DNA of 32,946 bases from Deltaproteobacteria bacterium (GCA_016874735.1 VGTI01000041.1:1-32946); one strand, 5' to 3'; positions 26,079 to 32,946 are shown, counted from the first letter of the stretch. Program-made: numbers and translations. The notes: generated by a model not told the origin, from the sequence alone.

Positions 26079-26506
26079 ATCGTAGACATCAGTTCTGTGT
26101 GGCTAAGTTAGGTTATCGGAACCGAAGGGTGAAACTTGAGGTTTAAAAATTGAGCACTTATAGGGTCAAAGTTACGTGAAGTTAGGACCTAGTGTCAGGT
26201 TTTTTTACACCACGCATCTTACGCACGGTGACCCTGGAAACTTGGAGTCCTGCTCCTTGGAAACCCTGTGGCTTTAAAAGCCCCTTCCAATGCCTTTTCC
26301 CTTCGCTTCGCTACGCCTTCGTCCGTCCCTGATGGGACGGCCTCAGTTGCTTTAGTGATTTCTACACACCCTATGCACCTAAAGTGCTGGGGGCGCATCG
26401 CTAGTGGATGCAAGTTGCCGTGATGATGGTCGTTATACGTATACCTACGTATACGATCGTGACACGTACAAGATTCTAATCTTACGGAATCAATGACTTC
26501 TTTCGG

Positions 26507-26532
26507 GTTTAGCGCGGTATACCGCGCTAAAC
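26507..26532. other. 26-bp perfect palindrome
   Basis: GTTTAGCGCGGTA is followed directly by its exact reverse complement, with TATA at the centre. It has the same length and central TATA as the palindrome upstream of the recombinase at 15,705, although the arms differ. It may be a dimeric protein site, a partition site or a plasmid replication signal. Confidence 0.6.
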
Positions 26533-27279
26533 TGCACTAGATTGTGCGCACTCTCTACATAGGACAGGCAGCACATTTTATGTGTGACGGGAGCTAAAAA
26601 ATGCGTGTCTAGCTGCTTCCCAACAACAACAAACGCCCAGCCGCAACCACTACATCACCGGAGCCAAAACCAAGTGGCTCTTTCCGCGCGCTGACAAGTG
26701 AGCCCTGACAAGTTCTTGGTGCTGAGCATGAGCGGGGCCACTGTTGGTGGAATTTTACATTCACCAAAGTGACAAATGACGCTCTACCAAAAAGACCGTG
26801 CCTGGCCCAAAGTGAACCCGCCGGAGCAGGGAGAGATGCGACTTTTTTTTCTGCTCAACACACGATGACACACCGTGGCAACTTGGATCATTCGCCGCAG
26901 TAAAGCGCTCGAGCCGACGGCTGTCCCACTTGCATGTGCAGCCACCCATTGCAGACTCGTGGCTGCGCGGGTCCCAGGGCGTTTAAGCTCTTTTTGGAGG
27001 ACAGGTTTTTGCTCAGTTATTGTCACTCCCAGCTACCCAAAGGTGCGCTCGCTCGCTAGACTGGTGATAAATCACATGCGGAGTTTATATATGCGACTGA
27101 CGGCTCATCTTTGGTCGACGGCAGGCCCGAAGGCACACCCCCTTTCAAAAACACCCTTTGAGAGGCCTAAAACGGGCCTTCCTTCGCGGGATCGAAGCAA
27201 GGGGTACTAGGGGCGAAGCCACTAGCTGGTCGAGCGTAGCGACGACCAGAGACCTGACGCCTTTGGCGTCGCGTCTGGG

Positions 27280-27299
27280 GGGCGCGGCATGCCGCGCCC
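27280..27299. other. 20-bp perfect palindrome
   Basis: GGGCGCGGCA and its exact reverse complement adjoin without spacer. It lies in a cluster of GC-rich hairpins (27,140-27,330) in gene-free DNA. Function unknown; plasmid oriT or single-strand origins have similar structure. Confidence 0.5.
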
Positions 27300-28138
27300 A
27301 TGCTTGCCCTCGCCTTCGAGAGGGGGTTGGAAACATAGTAAGCGCCGCTTTAAACCTATGAGGCCCCGCCGCAGGTGATCATGGGGGCTCTCGCCTAGTC
27401 TCCCCGACAGAGAGGGGCGGCTTTCTAGAAAACCCGCCCCGGAACAACTATGAGCTGAGCGCAGCCAAACAGTGGCAGCCGCATGGCACCTCCATATGAA
27501 ACCGGCCCGACGGGAACTGCGGCAAGTGCCGCGCCTCTCGTGTGTCGTCGAAGCCTGCGTCACATTACCGGGCGGCAGCATGCTTGTGGCACACTGCCGT
27601 GAAAACTATATAACTGGGCGCCCCGCAACTATGTCGGGGGTCTTCTCGCTGCTTGCACACGGCGCGCAAAGAAAGTGTGACCGCCGCCCTTTTTAATAGT
27701 GGCGGCCGCGAGGCCGCTTTATTGGGCAAGCCGCGGCAAAGAAAGTTATCAGGAGTCACATAAACTACAAGTCTCGAGGCTTTTCTGTATTGGTTCCTAG
27801 TGTGGGCCGTTATGTGATTAAGGGTGAGCGAAATATTGGTCAGAGACTGTACGGTAATGTGTACGTGTCTGGCGCTTACTTTGTGCAGAGTTTTTTGTAG
27901 AGGCTGTGTTTTCGATTTAAAGCGAGTCTTGGGTGATTGTGTTTGGGTAGGAGAGCAAGCATGGGGCCAAGTCACTTGCCCCCCTGACATCGCCGCGCTG
28001 TGCTTGCTCGGTCCTGCCGCTCGCTGGCGCTGGCAGCTAGGGGCCTACTAGGCACCCTAATACCCCGATCACGTGCGCTCAGCGATTAAGACTCAGCGTT
28101 ATAGGTTGGCGATAATCTCCGGCCCGATAGTCGGAACT

Positions 28139-28438
28139 TCACCGCTGGCTACGCTTGCGACCTGGCTTTTTGCTGGAAAGATCAAACGGCACCGTTTCGT
28201 CGAACTCTGCCGCCCAAATATCGGCGATATCTTCAATCTCTTCCATTGCGGCTTGGGTTGTTAATTTCTTGGAGCGAAGCCGGTTAACGATTAAGGCGAC
28301 CGCCTGACAGCTCTCCACCGAGGTTTCGTAGAAATGAGATTTATTTGGCGTAGCAGCGGCCAGAGCATCCACACTTTTTTTGACGGAGATACTGACGTGC
28401 CCACGCTTGAGTTCATCTTTTAGTTTCGGTCTTCCCAT
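28139..28438 (-). CDS. Probable antitoxin of the RelE-like module
   Basis: The 99-residue product starts MGRPKLKDELKRGHVSISVK, a basic N-terminus with the alternating pattern of a ribbon-helix-helix strand followed by helices (SVDALAAATP). It then has SFYETSVESCQAV-like helical content, an acidic middle (MEEIEDIADIWAAEFDE) and a basic end (KKPGRKRSQR). It lies 29 bp downstream of a RelE-like toxin on the same strand, so the order is toxin first, as in higBA. It would neutralise the toxin and repress the pair. The family cannot be named with certainty. Confidence 0.55.
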   Translation of the reverse strand: MGRPKLKDELKRGHVSISVKKSVDALAAATPNKSHFYETSVESCQAVALIVNRLRSKKLTTQAAMEEIEDIADIWAAEFDETVPFDLSSKKPGRKRSQR

Positions 28439-28467
28439 TTTTAAGTCTCACTCACTTTAATATTTTA

Positions 28468-28737
28468 TTAACCGCCGCCCGCCTTATACACATCACCGCG
28501 CGAGCCTATTTTGACCACGATGACCAAAAGCTCTTCATCCTCAATCTCGAAGATGACTCGGAAACTTCCGGCTGGAAATCTATAGCGACTATCGAACCCG
28601 GCCATCTTCTCAACCCACACGAGTTTGCGAGGGTCGTCCGCTAACTCATGTATCCTCTCGCTGATGTTGCGCTGGACCTTGGGAGGCAATTTATCGAGTA
28701 CCTTTTGCGCGTCCTTTTTGATTTTGACTTGGTACAC
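28468..28737 (-). CDS. RelE/ParE-superfamily toxin
   Basis: This 89-residue protein has the standard RelE fold pattern: MYQVKIKKDAQKVLDKLPPK (first strand and helix), ISERIHELADDP (second helix), RYRFPAGSFRVIFEIEDEEL and LVIVVKIGSRGDVYK (beta sheet with the conserved R..Y and terminal R..VY). Most relatives cut mRNA on the ribosome, though ParE relatives poison gyrase; the sequence alone does not decide. The start is GTG at 28,737, with GGAG 5 bases before it. The antitoxin candidate follows 29 bp downstream. Confidence 0.85.
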   Translation of the reverse strand: MYQVKIKKDAQKVLDKLPPKVQRNISERIHELADDPRKLVWVEKMAGFDSRYRFPAGSFRVIFEIEDEELLVIVVKIGSRGDVYKAGGG

Positions 28738-29481
28738 AAAGTCTCCGGGCCCCAGTTACTTATCGGCAAATCTCATATTTACTTTAGCCTAAAAAGGCGA
28801 CAAAAACTACGCCGTTAAAAATCATTTGATTTCATATACTTGCCATATATTCGAGTTCGCTTCATTAGGCCGACCACCAGACAGCACCAGGACAACTTTT
28901 CTCCCAGTTTCCCAACCATTTGGCGCCTGCCGATACAGGAGTTAATACATGAGGGCCGCGCCCGACCGTAAGTGCCAGCTAAACGTCTTCGTCTGGTTTG
29001 CATATCGTAGCGCCATTATCAGCGAAGAAAACAGCAGCTCCATCCTCAAAAGTCGTGAGCTATCGCTGCTTCTTCGTATTTGTTCACCTAAAGCGCATTA
29101 CTCGATAGCTAGGGTGTGATTCTTGGCACCGATCAGGCTTGGTCCCAAAGAGAAGGTGCTTGTTCCGGATACCAGCAAAGATGTCATTCGTTCCTGGCAT
29201 GCCTCTATAAACGCCAAAAACCGCCATAGAATCGATTTTTACAGGCCCGGTAATAGTCCGGTATAGGATAACTCAAAAGCCTCTAGAAAGCCGTAGAATG
29301 GGCGTTATTTTTGATCTAGGCGTGAAAACCTTGGGGCTCAGATGTTTCATGATGGTCACCCCTTCGTGGCCGAGGCCTTGACGGCTCACCTAGCGTAACC
29401 TTCTCGCATCGCCAAGACGGTTGGCATCCGGATGGCCGGTACCTCAGGACTATGAATTCTGGTCGCTGTAAGAGACACAAC
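28738..29481. other. Gene-free stretch with coding remnants
   Basis: No intact gene is supported. On the minus strand, 29,087-28,979 reads VNKYEEAAIAHDF and, after a one-base shift near 29,046, EDGAAVFFADNGATICKPDE followed by DV and a stop: it looks like a small frameshifted gene. A 25-codon frame beginning at an ATG near 29,350 (minus, after AAGGGG) gives MKHLSPKVFTPRSKITPIL and could be a tiny gene downstream of the rep candidate. Both are tentative. The first 100 bp should hold the toxin promoter. Confidence 0.35.
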
Positions 29482-30603
29482 TTACTTCCAAGCCTCCGTG
29501 TGATCGCTACTAGCCTCCCCAAACGAAGTATCTTCCTGAGGCTGCTGGTCTTTCTCGTCGAACAAAGTGCGAAAATAGGCATGCCGCTTTTCAAACTCTT
29601 CTGGCGCCGGCCAGCATCCGTTTTGTCGCATTCGCTTCATAAGCAGCGCCAAGGGTTCGTGAATCGTTTTGCCGCTCGACGTGTGGCGTAGCTCGAAATC
29701 AAAGTGCACTAGCGAACGCTGCACGACGTCAAAGGGGATCCCTAAGCTGCGCAACTGGAGAACTTGTGATTTGCCAAACCCGATGTCGGTCAGCATCGAG
29801 TAGTCCAAGTCCGCGGGTGACCATTCATCTTCTATGCGCGCGCGCGTTTCGGCAGTAGTAGTAGTTAAGAAATTAGTATTTATATAACTACTACTACTAG
29901 GGGGATTTGGCTCCGATCCTGGCTCCGATCCTGGCTCCGAATTGGCTCTGTTTTGGCTCCGAATTGGCTCCGATCCGGCTCTGATTTTGCTCACTGTGAG
30001 GTCCCGGTACACCGGCTCGGGGAGTAAATATCGAGTCCAGCCGCCCGGCCCTTTTTTAAACTGGTATCGGGAAACCCAGCCACTCTCTTCTAGTCTCTGC
30101 AAAGCCTTCTTAACCGCGCTGGGAGTGCTTTTCACTGCTGTTGCCAAATCGCCGCTGAAGATTTTTTCGCTCACGCGGCTTCCAGAAAATCGGCACGAGT
30201 CGTACACGAAATCGAGGCAGCGACTTTGAAGGCGCGACAGGTCTGCCAGCCCAAATTTTGGCTCCGATCCTGGCTCCGAATTGGCTCTGTTTTGGCTCCG
30301 AATTGGCTCTGATCCGGCTCCGATCCTGGCTCCGAATTCGGATGTTGGATCACCCACAGCGGCCTCGTTTTGGCTCCGAATTGGCTCTGTTTTGGCTCCG
30401 ATTAGGGGCACTTTTGGCTCCGAATTGGCTCTGTTTTGGCTCCGAATTGGCTCTGTTTTGGCTCCGAATTTATCTGACGTAGTATTTGCCGCCGAAGTTT
30501 CGTGGTCTTCCCAAGGCATTGTTAGAGTTTTCTTGGGTAACTCCTTATTCGATTTGGCAATAATTGTTCGCTTCAACCTCTTGTCGTTAAGAGAGAGTGC
30601 CAT
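29482..30603 (-). CDS. Candidate plasmid replication initiator with internal iterons
   Basis: The ATG at 30,603 follows GGGAGGTGAT, an excellent ribosome site, 3 bp after the parA stop; the two form an operon. The 373-residue product has a basic N-terminus, a low-complexity part (45-118) built on SEPIRSQNRAN units, a winged-helix domain (119-200: LSRLQSRCLDFVYDS, VKSTPSAVKKALQRLEESGW, RYLLPEPVYRDL), a second SEPIRSQNRAN part (207-232), a Ser/Thr stretch and a C-terminal helical domain (YSMLTDIGFGKSQVLQLRS). The repeats come from iteron-like DNA. No exact Rep family is recognised. Its role follows from winged helix, iterons and parA; a regulator of parA is the alternative. Confidence 0.62.
   Translation of the reverse strand: MALSLNDKRLKRTIIAKSNKELPKKTLTMPWEDHETSAANTTSDKFGAKTEPIRSQNRANSEPKVPLIGAKTEPIRSQNEAAVGDPTSEFGARIGAGSEPIRSQNRANSEPGSEPKFGLADLSRLQSRCLDFVYDSCRFSGSRVSEKIFSGDLATAVKSTPSAVKKALQRLEESGWVSRYQFKKGPGGWTRYLLPEPVYRDLTVSKIRAGSEPIRSQNRANSEPGSEPGSEPNPPSSSSYINTNFLTTTTAETRARIEDEWSPADLDYSMLTDIGFGKSQVLQLRSLGIPFDVVQRSLVHFDFELRHTSSGKTIHEPLALLMKRMRQNGCWPAPEEFEKRHAYFRTLFDEKDQQPQEDTSFGEASSDHTEAWK
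29854..29898. other. AT-rich stem-loop beside the iterons
   Basis: AGTAGTAGTAGTTA (29,854-29,867) and its exact reverse complement (29,885-29,898) flank a 17-base loop that is almost all A/T. It lies 10 bp from the first iteron cluster, inside the rep candidate gene. An alternating GCGCGCGCGC run lies just left (29,836-29,846). It is a candidate DNA-unwinding element of an origin. Confidence 0.6.
29909..30470. repeat. Iteron-like repeats within the rep gene (candidate origin)
   Basis: Twenty-two copies of GGCTC begin units close to GGCTCCGAATT or GGCTCTGTTTT. Seven lie at 29,909-29,987 and fifteen at 30,260-30,470; spacing is 11 bp in most cases and 12 in a few, so the repeats face one side of the helix. 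The two alternating types make a 22-bp period, and three units (33 bp) give the 11-residue period SEPIRSQNRAN in the protein. The clusters flank the winged-helix coding segment. Iteron plasmids and phage lambda O show comparable initiator-bound repeats, in lambda also inside the gene. Confidence 0.75.
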
Positions 30604-30606
30604 TCA

Positions 30607-31704
30607 TCACCTCCCTAAAGATCGAGCTTCGGGCGCCCGTTTCTTTTTCGAGGTGACACGATTATGAGCTTCATTAATTGACTGCTGCTTTGCAGCGTCG
30701 TTCAATCGAGCCCACACCTCTAGGATCACTTCACGCATTTCATCAGCGACAATACTTGTTGGACAGTATTCGGGTAGAGAGAGGTGCGATGCGATAGCCT
30801 CTTCACCATGAACCGACTCTCTTATCGCTCCGCCAGTGCAGCCTGGCACGTGTGCCAAATACCAGGAGCGTATTTCGGCACTGAGCTTCCTTGTGGACGT
30901 GAACTTAGTTGGTACGAAGATATGCGCAAAATTACGCCCAGTATCCCTCTTGAAATTATCGAGGTAGGCCTTGAAGGCCTGATAGTTACGAAAGTTGTTT
31001 ATACGACATTCGAGCGGAGAGATAAGAGCATCACAGGCCATCAGAGCATTAGAAATCAGTAAGTTCCAGTTTGGCGAGCAGTCGAGGATGACAAGATCGT
31101 AGCGAGCCCTGAGGGGTTTGATAACTTTATCTCTAAGCCAGAAATCACGCATATTTCGACTAGAGATTTCTCGTTCCAAAGCTACAAGTTCAGGCGTCTC
31201 TGGAATGAAATCTAGCGTTGGAATGTCCGATTTGATGATTATGTCATCGAGAGTAACTTTACCTTGTGCAAAGTCGGACAGACCATACACGGATCCGATC
31301 TTTTCAAGAGCTGAGTCTAGGTTGTCTGATTCATCAAGATCGACTTGGTAGCCCAGTGCGTTTGTAACATCACACTGCATATCTAGACCAATAATGCACA
31401 CCTTCTGATTATGAAGGGCTGCCAATCTACCAAGATTTAGCGCCAAAGTACTTTTAAGAACGCCGCCTTTTGTCGTGAATACAGCAACTACCATTGAGCC
31501 GCTAAGAGGTTTCATGAATCCGTAGCGCTCGCCAATAAGTGGCAAGTCGGCAATAGTCCAATTTCGACGAGGGTTACTTTTACCTCCCTCTCTTGAGGCT
31601 GCTGGAATCAAGCCAGTATTTTCAGCCTTGATGACAGCTTGTCGGGATACGTCGGCACCGAAGATTTTAAGTACCTTTTGAATCGTATACTTATTGGATT
31701 CCAT
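30607..31704 (-). CDS. parA: ParA-type partition ATPase with N-terminal HTH
   Basis: The ATG at 31,704 has GAGG 6 bases upstream and gives 365 residues; the frame is open to 31,737 without a ribosome site. Residues 1-70 (KYTIQKVLKIFGADVSRQAV, RNWTIADLPLIGERYGF) form a MerR-like HTH as in plasmid ParA proteins that repress their own operon. The ATPase domain has deviant Walker A TTKGGVLKST with its signature Lys, Walker A' LDMQCDVTNALG and Walker B YDLVILDCSPNW. It would segregate the element's DNA. No parB is seen; the downstream rep candidate or an unlinked gene may supply the partner. Confidence 0.9.
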   Translation of the reverse strand: MESNKYTIQKVLKIFGADVSRQAVIKAENTGLIPAASREGGKSNPRRNWTIADLPLIGERYGFMKPLSGSMVVAVFTTKGGVLKSTLALNLGRLAALHNQKVCIIGLDMQCDVTNALGYQVDLDESDNLDSALEKIGSVYGLSDFAQGKVTLDDIIIKSDIPTLDFIPETPELVALEREISSRNMRDFWLRDKVIKPLRARYDLVILDCSPNWNLLISNALMACDALISPLECRINNFRNYQAFKAYLDNFKRDTGRNFAHIFVPTKFTSTRKLSAEIRSWYLAHVPGCTGGAIRESVHGEEAIASHLSLPEYCPTSIVADEMREVILEVWARLNDAAKQQSINEAHNRVTSKKKRAPEARSLGR

Positions 31705-31800
31705 AAACGGCCTCATCAAAAAAGTTCCAGCGCACATCGTTTACATTGATGCTAAATAGTATCATAAAAAAGTCAACCAGCAACTGACGACTCATGTTAC
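31705..31800 (-). promoter_or_regulatory. parA-rep promoter region
   Basis: On the minus strand TTGCTG and TACTAT are separated by 16 bases (about 31,752-31,780), a reasonable sigma-70 promoter some 50 bp before the parA start. The stretch is AT-rich and may hold the ParA operator. The hexamers are not perfect. Confidence 0.35.
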
Positions 31801-31944
31801 CACCTTGTGTGCACGGAAGCTGATAATTGACCTCCGACCTAGGCGTGACTAAAGGCTCTGACAACTTCTGGTTTGTTTTTTAAAAAACCAATATATTACA
31901 ATATGTTGCGGCAATTTTCTTGTATCAAAAAAATTTTTGCTAAA

Positions 31945-31961
31945 GTATTTATGGTAAATAC
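31945..31961. promoter_or_regulatory. Candidate operator of the BrnTA module
   Basis: GTATTTA-TGG-TAAATAC is a perfect 7-bp inverted repeat 28 bp before the brnT start, in AT-rich promoter-like DNA. BrnA-type antitoxins repress their own operon from such a site. Confidence 0.45.
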
Positions 31962-31988
31962 CGATAATATTAAAAGTGGAAACCAGCA

Positions 31989-32285
31989 ATGGCGGGTTAT
32001 GATTGGCATGACGAAAAGAACAAAGAAAACATCAAAAAGCACAGAGTCAGCTTCGAAGAAGCGATCACGGTCTTCAGCGATCCGTTCCTCCGAATCGCCG
32101 GTGATCGCAGCGAAGACTACCCAGAAGACCGCTTCATCGCGGTTGGACAAAGTGGTTCAGGACTCAACCTTTTCGTCGTCTTCTGCGAGCGAAAAATCGA
32201 GGAAGAAGAAGTCATCTGGATTATCTCAGCGAGAAAACAAACACCTAAAGAAAAGCGCACCTTGGCAGGACTACGATTACGATAA
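31989..32285 (+). CDS. brnT: BrnT-family ribonuclease toxin
   Basis: The 98-residue product matches the BrnT plan closely: YDWHDEKNKENIKKHRVSFE near the N-terminus, EAITVFSDPFL, EDYPEDRFIAVGQSG, LFVVFCER, and WIISARKQTPKEKRTLAG near the end. BrnT has a RelE-like fold and cuts RNA. The conserved W-x-x-K-N and ISAR motifs are intact, so it should be active. GTGGAAA lies a few bases before the ATG. The partner frame continues downstream on the same strand. A 224-codon frame (31,873-32,547) covers this gene in another frame; only its end is likely real. Confidence 0.9.
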   Translation: MAGYDWHDEKNKENIKKHRVSFEEAITVFSDPFLRIAGDRSEDYPEDRFIAVGQSGSGLNLFVVFCERKIEEEEVIWIISARKQTPKEKRTLAGLRLR

Positions 32286-32547
32286 TTTACCCGAGTTAAG
32301 TCCTGAGCAGCTTTCTACTTTTAAAGTTGTCACTCGGGATCAGCATGCCAGGTTTAAGCGAATGACCGCCAAAGGACGTCGTGGGCGGCCTAAAAAACCA
32401 TCGGATGAGAAAGAGAATATCCATTCAATCCGCCTTTCAGATAAATTCCTTGAAAAACTTAAGCTGCGAGCAGTTGAAAAAGGTTTTAACGCCTGGCAAA
32501 CCTACGCCAAACAGGTGCTAGCAGAGGATATCGATCACGGATCCTAA
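32152..32547 (+). CDS. brnA: BrnA-like antitoxin, start uncertain
   Basis: The C-terminal part is convincing: DYDNLPELSPEQLSTFKVVT, a basic hinge RRGRPKKPSDEK, then SIRLSDKFLEKLKLRAVEKG and WQTYAKQVLAED, the ribbon-helix-helix end expected of BrnA antitoxins. It begins in another frame within or at the end of brnT. No ATG occurs between the brnT stop and this motif. The GTG at 32,152 given here is one option; TTG at 32,143 or a rare start near 32,270 are others. About 87-130 residues result. The pairing with BrnT is the main support. Confidence 0.7.
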   Translation: MVQDSTFSSSSASEKSRKKKSSGLSQRENKHLKKSAPWQDYDYDNLPELSPEQLSTFKVVTRDQHARFKRMTAKGRRGRPKKPSDEKENIHSIRLSDKFLEKLKLRAVEKGFNAWQTYAKQVLAEDIDHGS

Positions 32548-32750
32548 GCTCATCCTGTTAGGATGTCTTGTCTAAGGCTCAAAGTTTTTTTGCGAGTTCT
32601 GGGATCGGAAGAATCAAAGTGTGTTGTTTTTCATCATTGGCTTCTAAGCAATTCGCACGATTTTTAATACTCTGAGGCGTTCAAAAAACCCCATCAAAAA
32701 AGCGGCCTGCAACTCCTTGAGCTGTGCGGGTCGGTAACAGCCGTCGGCAT
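32548..32750. other. Spacer before the right recombinase copy
   Basis: No intact gene is seen. On the minus strand the frame following the recombinase stop stays open from 32,826 to a stop at 32,644 and reads plausibly (NDADGCYRPAQLKELQAAFL, then MGFFERLRVLKIVRIA). It has no start of its own and may be a remnant of a gene or of an extended recombinase C-terminus. Confidence 0.3.
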
Positions 32751-32786
32751 CGTTCAAAAATGAGATCTTGAATACTGCTAGCTTAG

Positions 32787-32812
32787 TGACGCAAACGACT
32801 AGGATAGCGTCA
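32787..32812. other. Candidate recombination (res-like) site, right
   Basis: TGACGC-N14-GCGTCA in the same place relative to the recombinase stop as the left site. The arms are identical and two central bases differ. Confidence 0.45.
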
Positions 32813-32826
32813 TAAAAAGGTAGTTT

Positions 32827-32946
32827 TTATGCATCTATCAACCTCTTGACGGAGGTTCGACCGATTTGAAGGCGCCGTGCAATCTCTGATTGGCTTACTC
32901 CTCGTTTATGAAGAGTCTTAACCTTATCGGCATGCATACCGGCTGT
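32827..32946 (-). CDS. Serine recombinase, second copy (3' end only)
   Basis: The last 39 codons and stop are present and are identical in DNA to the left recombinase gene, covering the end of the linker and the C-terminal HTH (KVKTLHKRGVSQSEIARRLQ). The rest of the gene lies beyond the right edge, so it cannot be said whether it is intact. The same orientation as the left copy makes the interval deletable by recombination. Confidence 0.88.
   Translation of the reverse strand, partial: TAGMHADKVKTLHKRGVSQSEIARRLQIGRTSVKRLIDA

Larger units (their letters stand above)
26079..28138. other. 2-kb gene-poor stretch rich in inverted repeats
   Basis: I see no gene that can be defended here. Frames up to 141 codons exist (for example 27,565-27,990, minus) but are Arg/Thr/His/Cys-rich and lack ribosome sites. 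One plus frame, about 27,700-27,900, reads coherently near its end (VGRYVIKGERNIGQRLYGN) but has no start codon and may be a gene remnant. Dyads include CCGTCCC-TGAT-GGGACGG (26,323-26,340), CTGGTCG/CGACCAG (27,226-27,249), GACGCC-TTT-GGCGTC (27,256-27,270) and GCGGCC-GCGA-GGCCGC (about 27,702-27,717). The first 200 bp must hold the target gene's promoter. Confidence 0.6.
14977..32946. mobile_element. Putative integrated plasmid-like element carrying a DGR
   Basis: This block is bounded by two direct copies of a serine recombinase gene end with its adjacent candidate site, 17,774 bp apart (14,977-15,172 and 32,751-32,946). Inside are parA, a replication-initiator candidate with internal iterons, four toxin-antitoxin modules, an IS4-type remnant and the DGR. 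No housekeeping gene lies inside, whereas everything to the left looks chromosomal. The layout fits a plasmid integrated beside or through recombinase-linked sites, or a resolvable composite element. Recombination between the two copies would release a circle of about 17.8 kb. The right boundary may lie beyond the window because the second recombinase copy is cut off. Confidence 0.6.
32751..32946 (-). repeat. Direct repeat, right copy
   Basis: This is the partner of 14,977-15,172 at a constant offset of 17,774 bp. It is cut by the window edge, so its full length is unknown. Confidence 0.92.

Noticed and set aside
27565-27990. 141-codon minus-strand frame
   Set aside because: Composition is Arg/Thr/His/Ser-rich without domain-like pattern, there is no ribosome site, and it crosses several hairpins.
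29909-30470. CRISPR-like array
   Set aside because: The repeats are 11 bp, continuous and in a coding frame, with no unique spacers of 25-40 bp and no cas genes.
31873-32547. Single 224-codon protein over the brnTA region
   Set aside because: The first two thirds are low-complexity Ser/Lys and out of frame with the clear BrnT match; only the BrnA-like end is believable.
32751-32946. Right-edge repeat as an overlap of a circular contig
   Set aside because: The two copies differ at 8 of the first 69 positions and the sequence further left is unrelated, so it is a true second copy.

Overview
This is a Gram-negative bacterial window. The proteins carry Sec, Tat and lipoprotein export signals, and a giant surface protein has an N-terminal domain and NGGTG-type repeats of the kind common in Bdellovibrionota/Oligoflexia. 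That placement is an inference from protein style only; there is no rRNA gene to confirm it.

Bases 1 to about 14,800 look like ordinary chromosome: an exported polysaccharide deacetylase-like protein, a Tat-exported tyrosinase, a TMTC-like membrane protein with TPRs, the ABC-F translation factor EttA, a DUF5412-like membrane protein, topoisomerase III, a 58-residue basic protein, a VC0807-like membrane protein, signal peptide peptidase SppA, a hotdog thioesterase and two lipoproteins.

From about 14,977 to the right edge the content changes to accessory DNA. Two directly repeated copies of a small serine recombinase, each with the same candidate crossover site (TGACGC-N14-GCGTCA), lie exactly 17,774 bp apart. 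The second copy runs off the window. Between them are an IS4-type transposase remnant, four toxin-antitoxin modules (Phd/ParE-like, DUF4258/XRE, RelE-like, BrnT/BrnA-like), a ParA ATPase and a winged-helix replication-initiator candidate. The initiator gene carries 22 iteron-like GGCTC repeats, mostly at 11-bp spacing, and an AT-rich stem-loop inside its coding sequence. This reads as a plasmid, or plasmid-like element, resident in the chromosome.

The outstanding cargo is a complete diversity-generating retroelement (DGR), 18,266-26,078. An Avd-like helical-bundle gene overlaps a DGR-type reverse transcriptase (YMDD; LGNLTSQ). Ten bases after the RT stop lies a 119-bp template repeat (TR, 19,663-19,781). 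Its partner variable repeat (VR, 21,219-21,337) is the 3' end of a convergent gene for a 1,621-residue exported protein ending in an FGE-sulfatase/C-type-lectin-like domain. TR and VR differ at 15 positions and every one is an A in the TR; all 93 non-A positions are identical. All ten AAY codons of the TR are changed in the VR. Between TR and VR sits an HTH plus helical-domain gene, a possible new accessory factor, and an array of TTCCGGAA palindromes. An 11-bp-stem hairpin with a GACA loop lies just beyond the VR.

As a system: Avd and RT would copy the TR transcript with adenine-specific errors and the cDNA would replace the VR, diversifying the tip of a long surface fibre. The flanking recombinases, Rep/ParA and addiction modules would mobilise and maintain the cassette. 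Mobility and the Rep/ori roles are inferred; the TR/VR mutation pattern is read directly from the bases.
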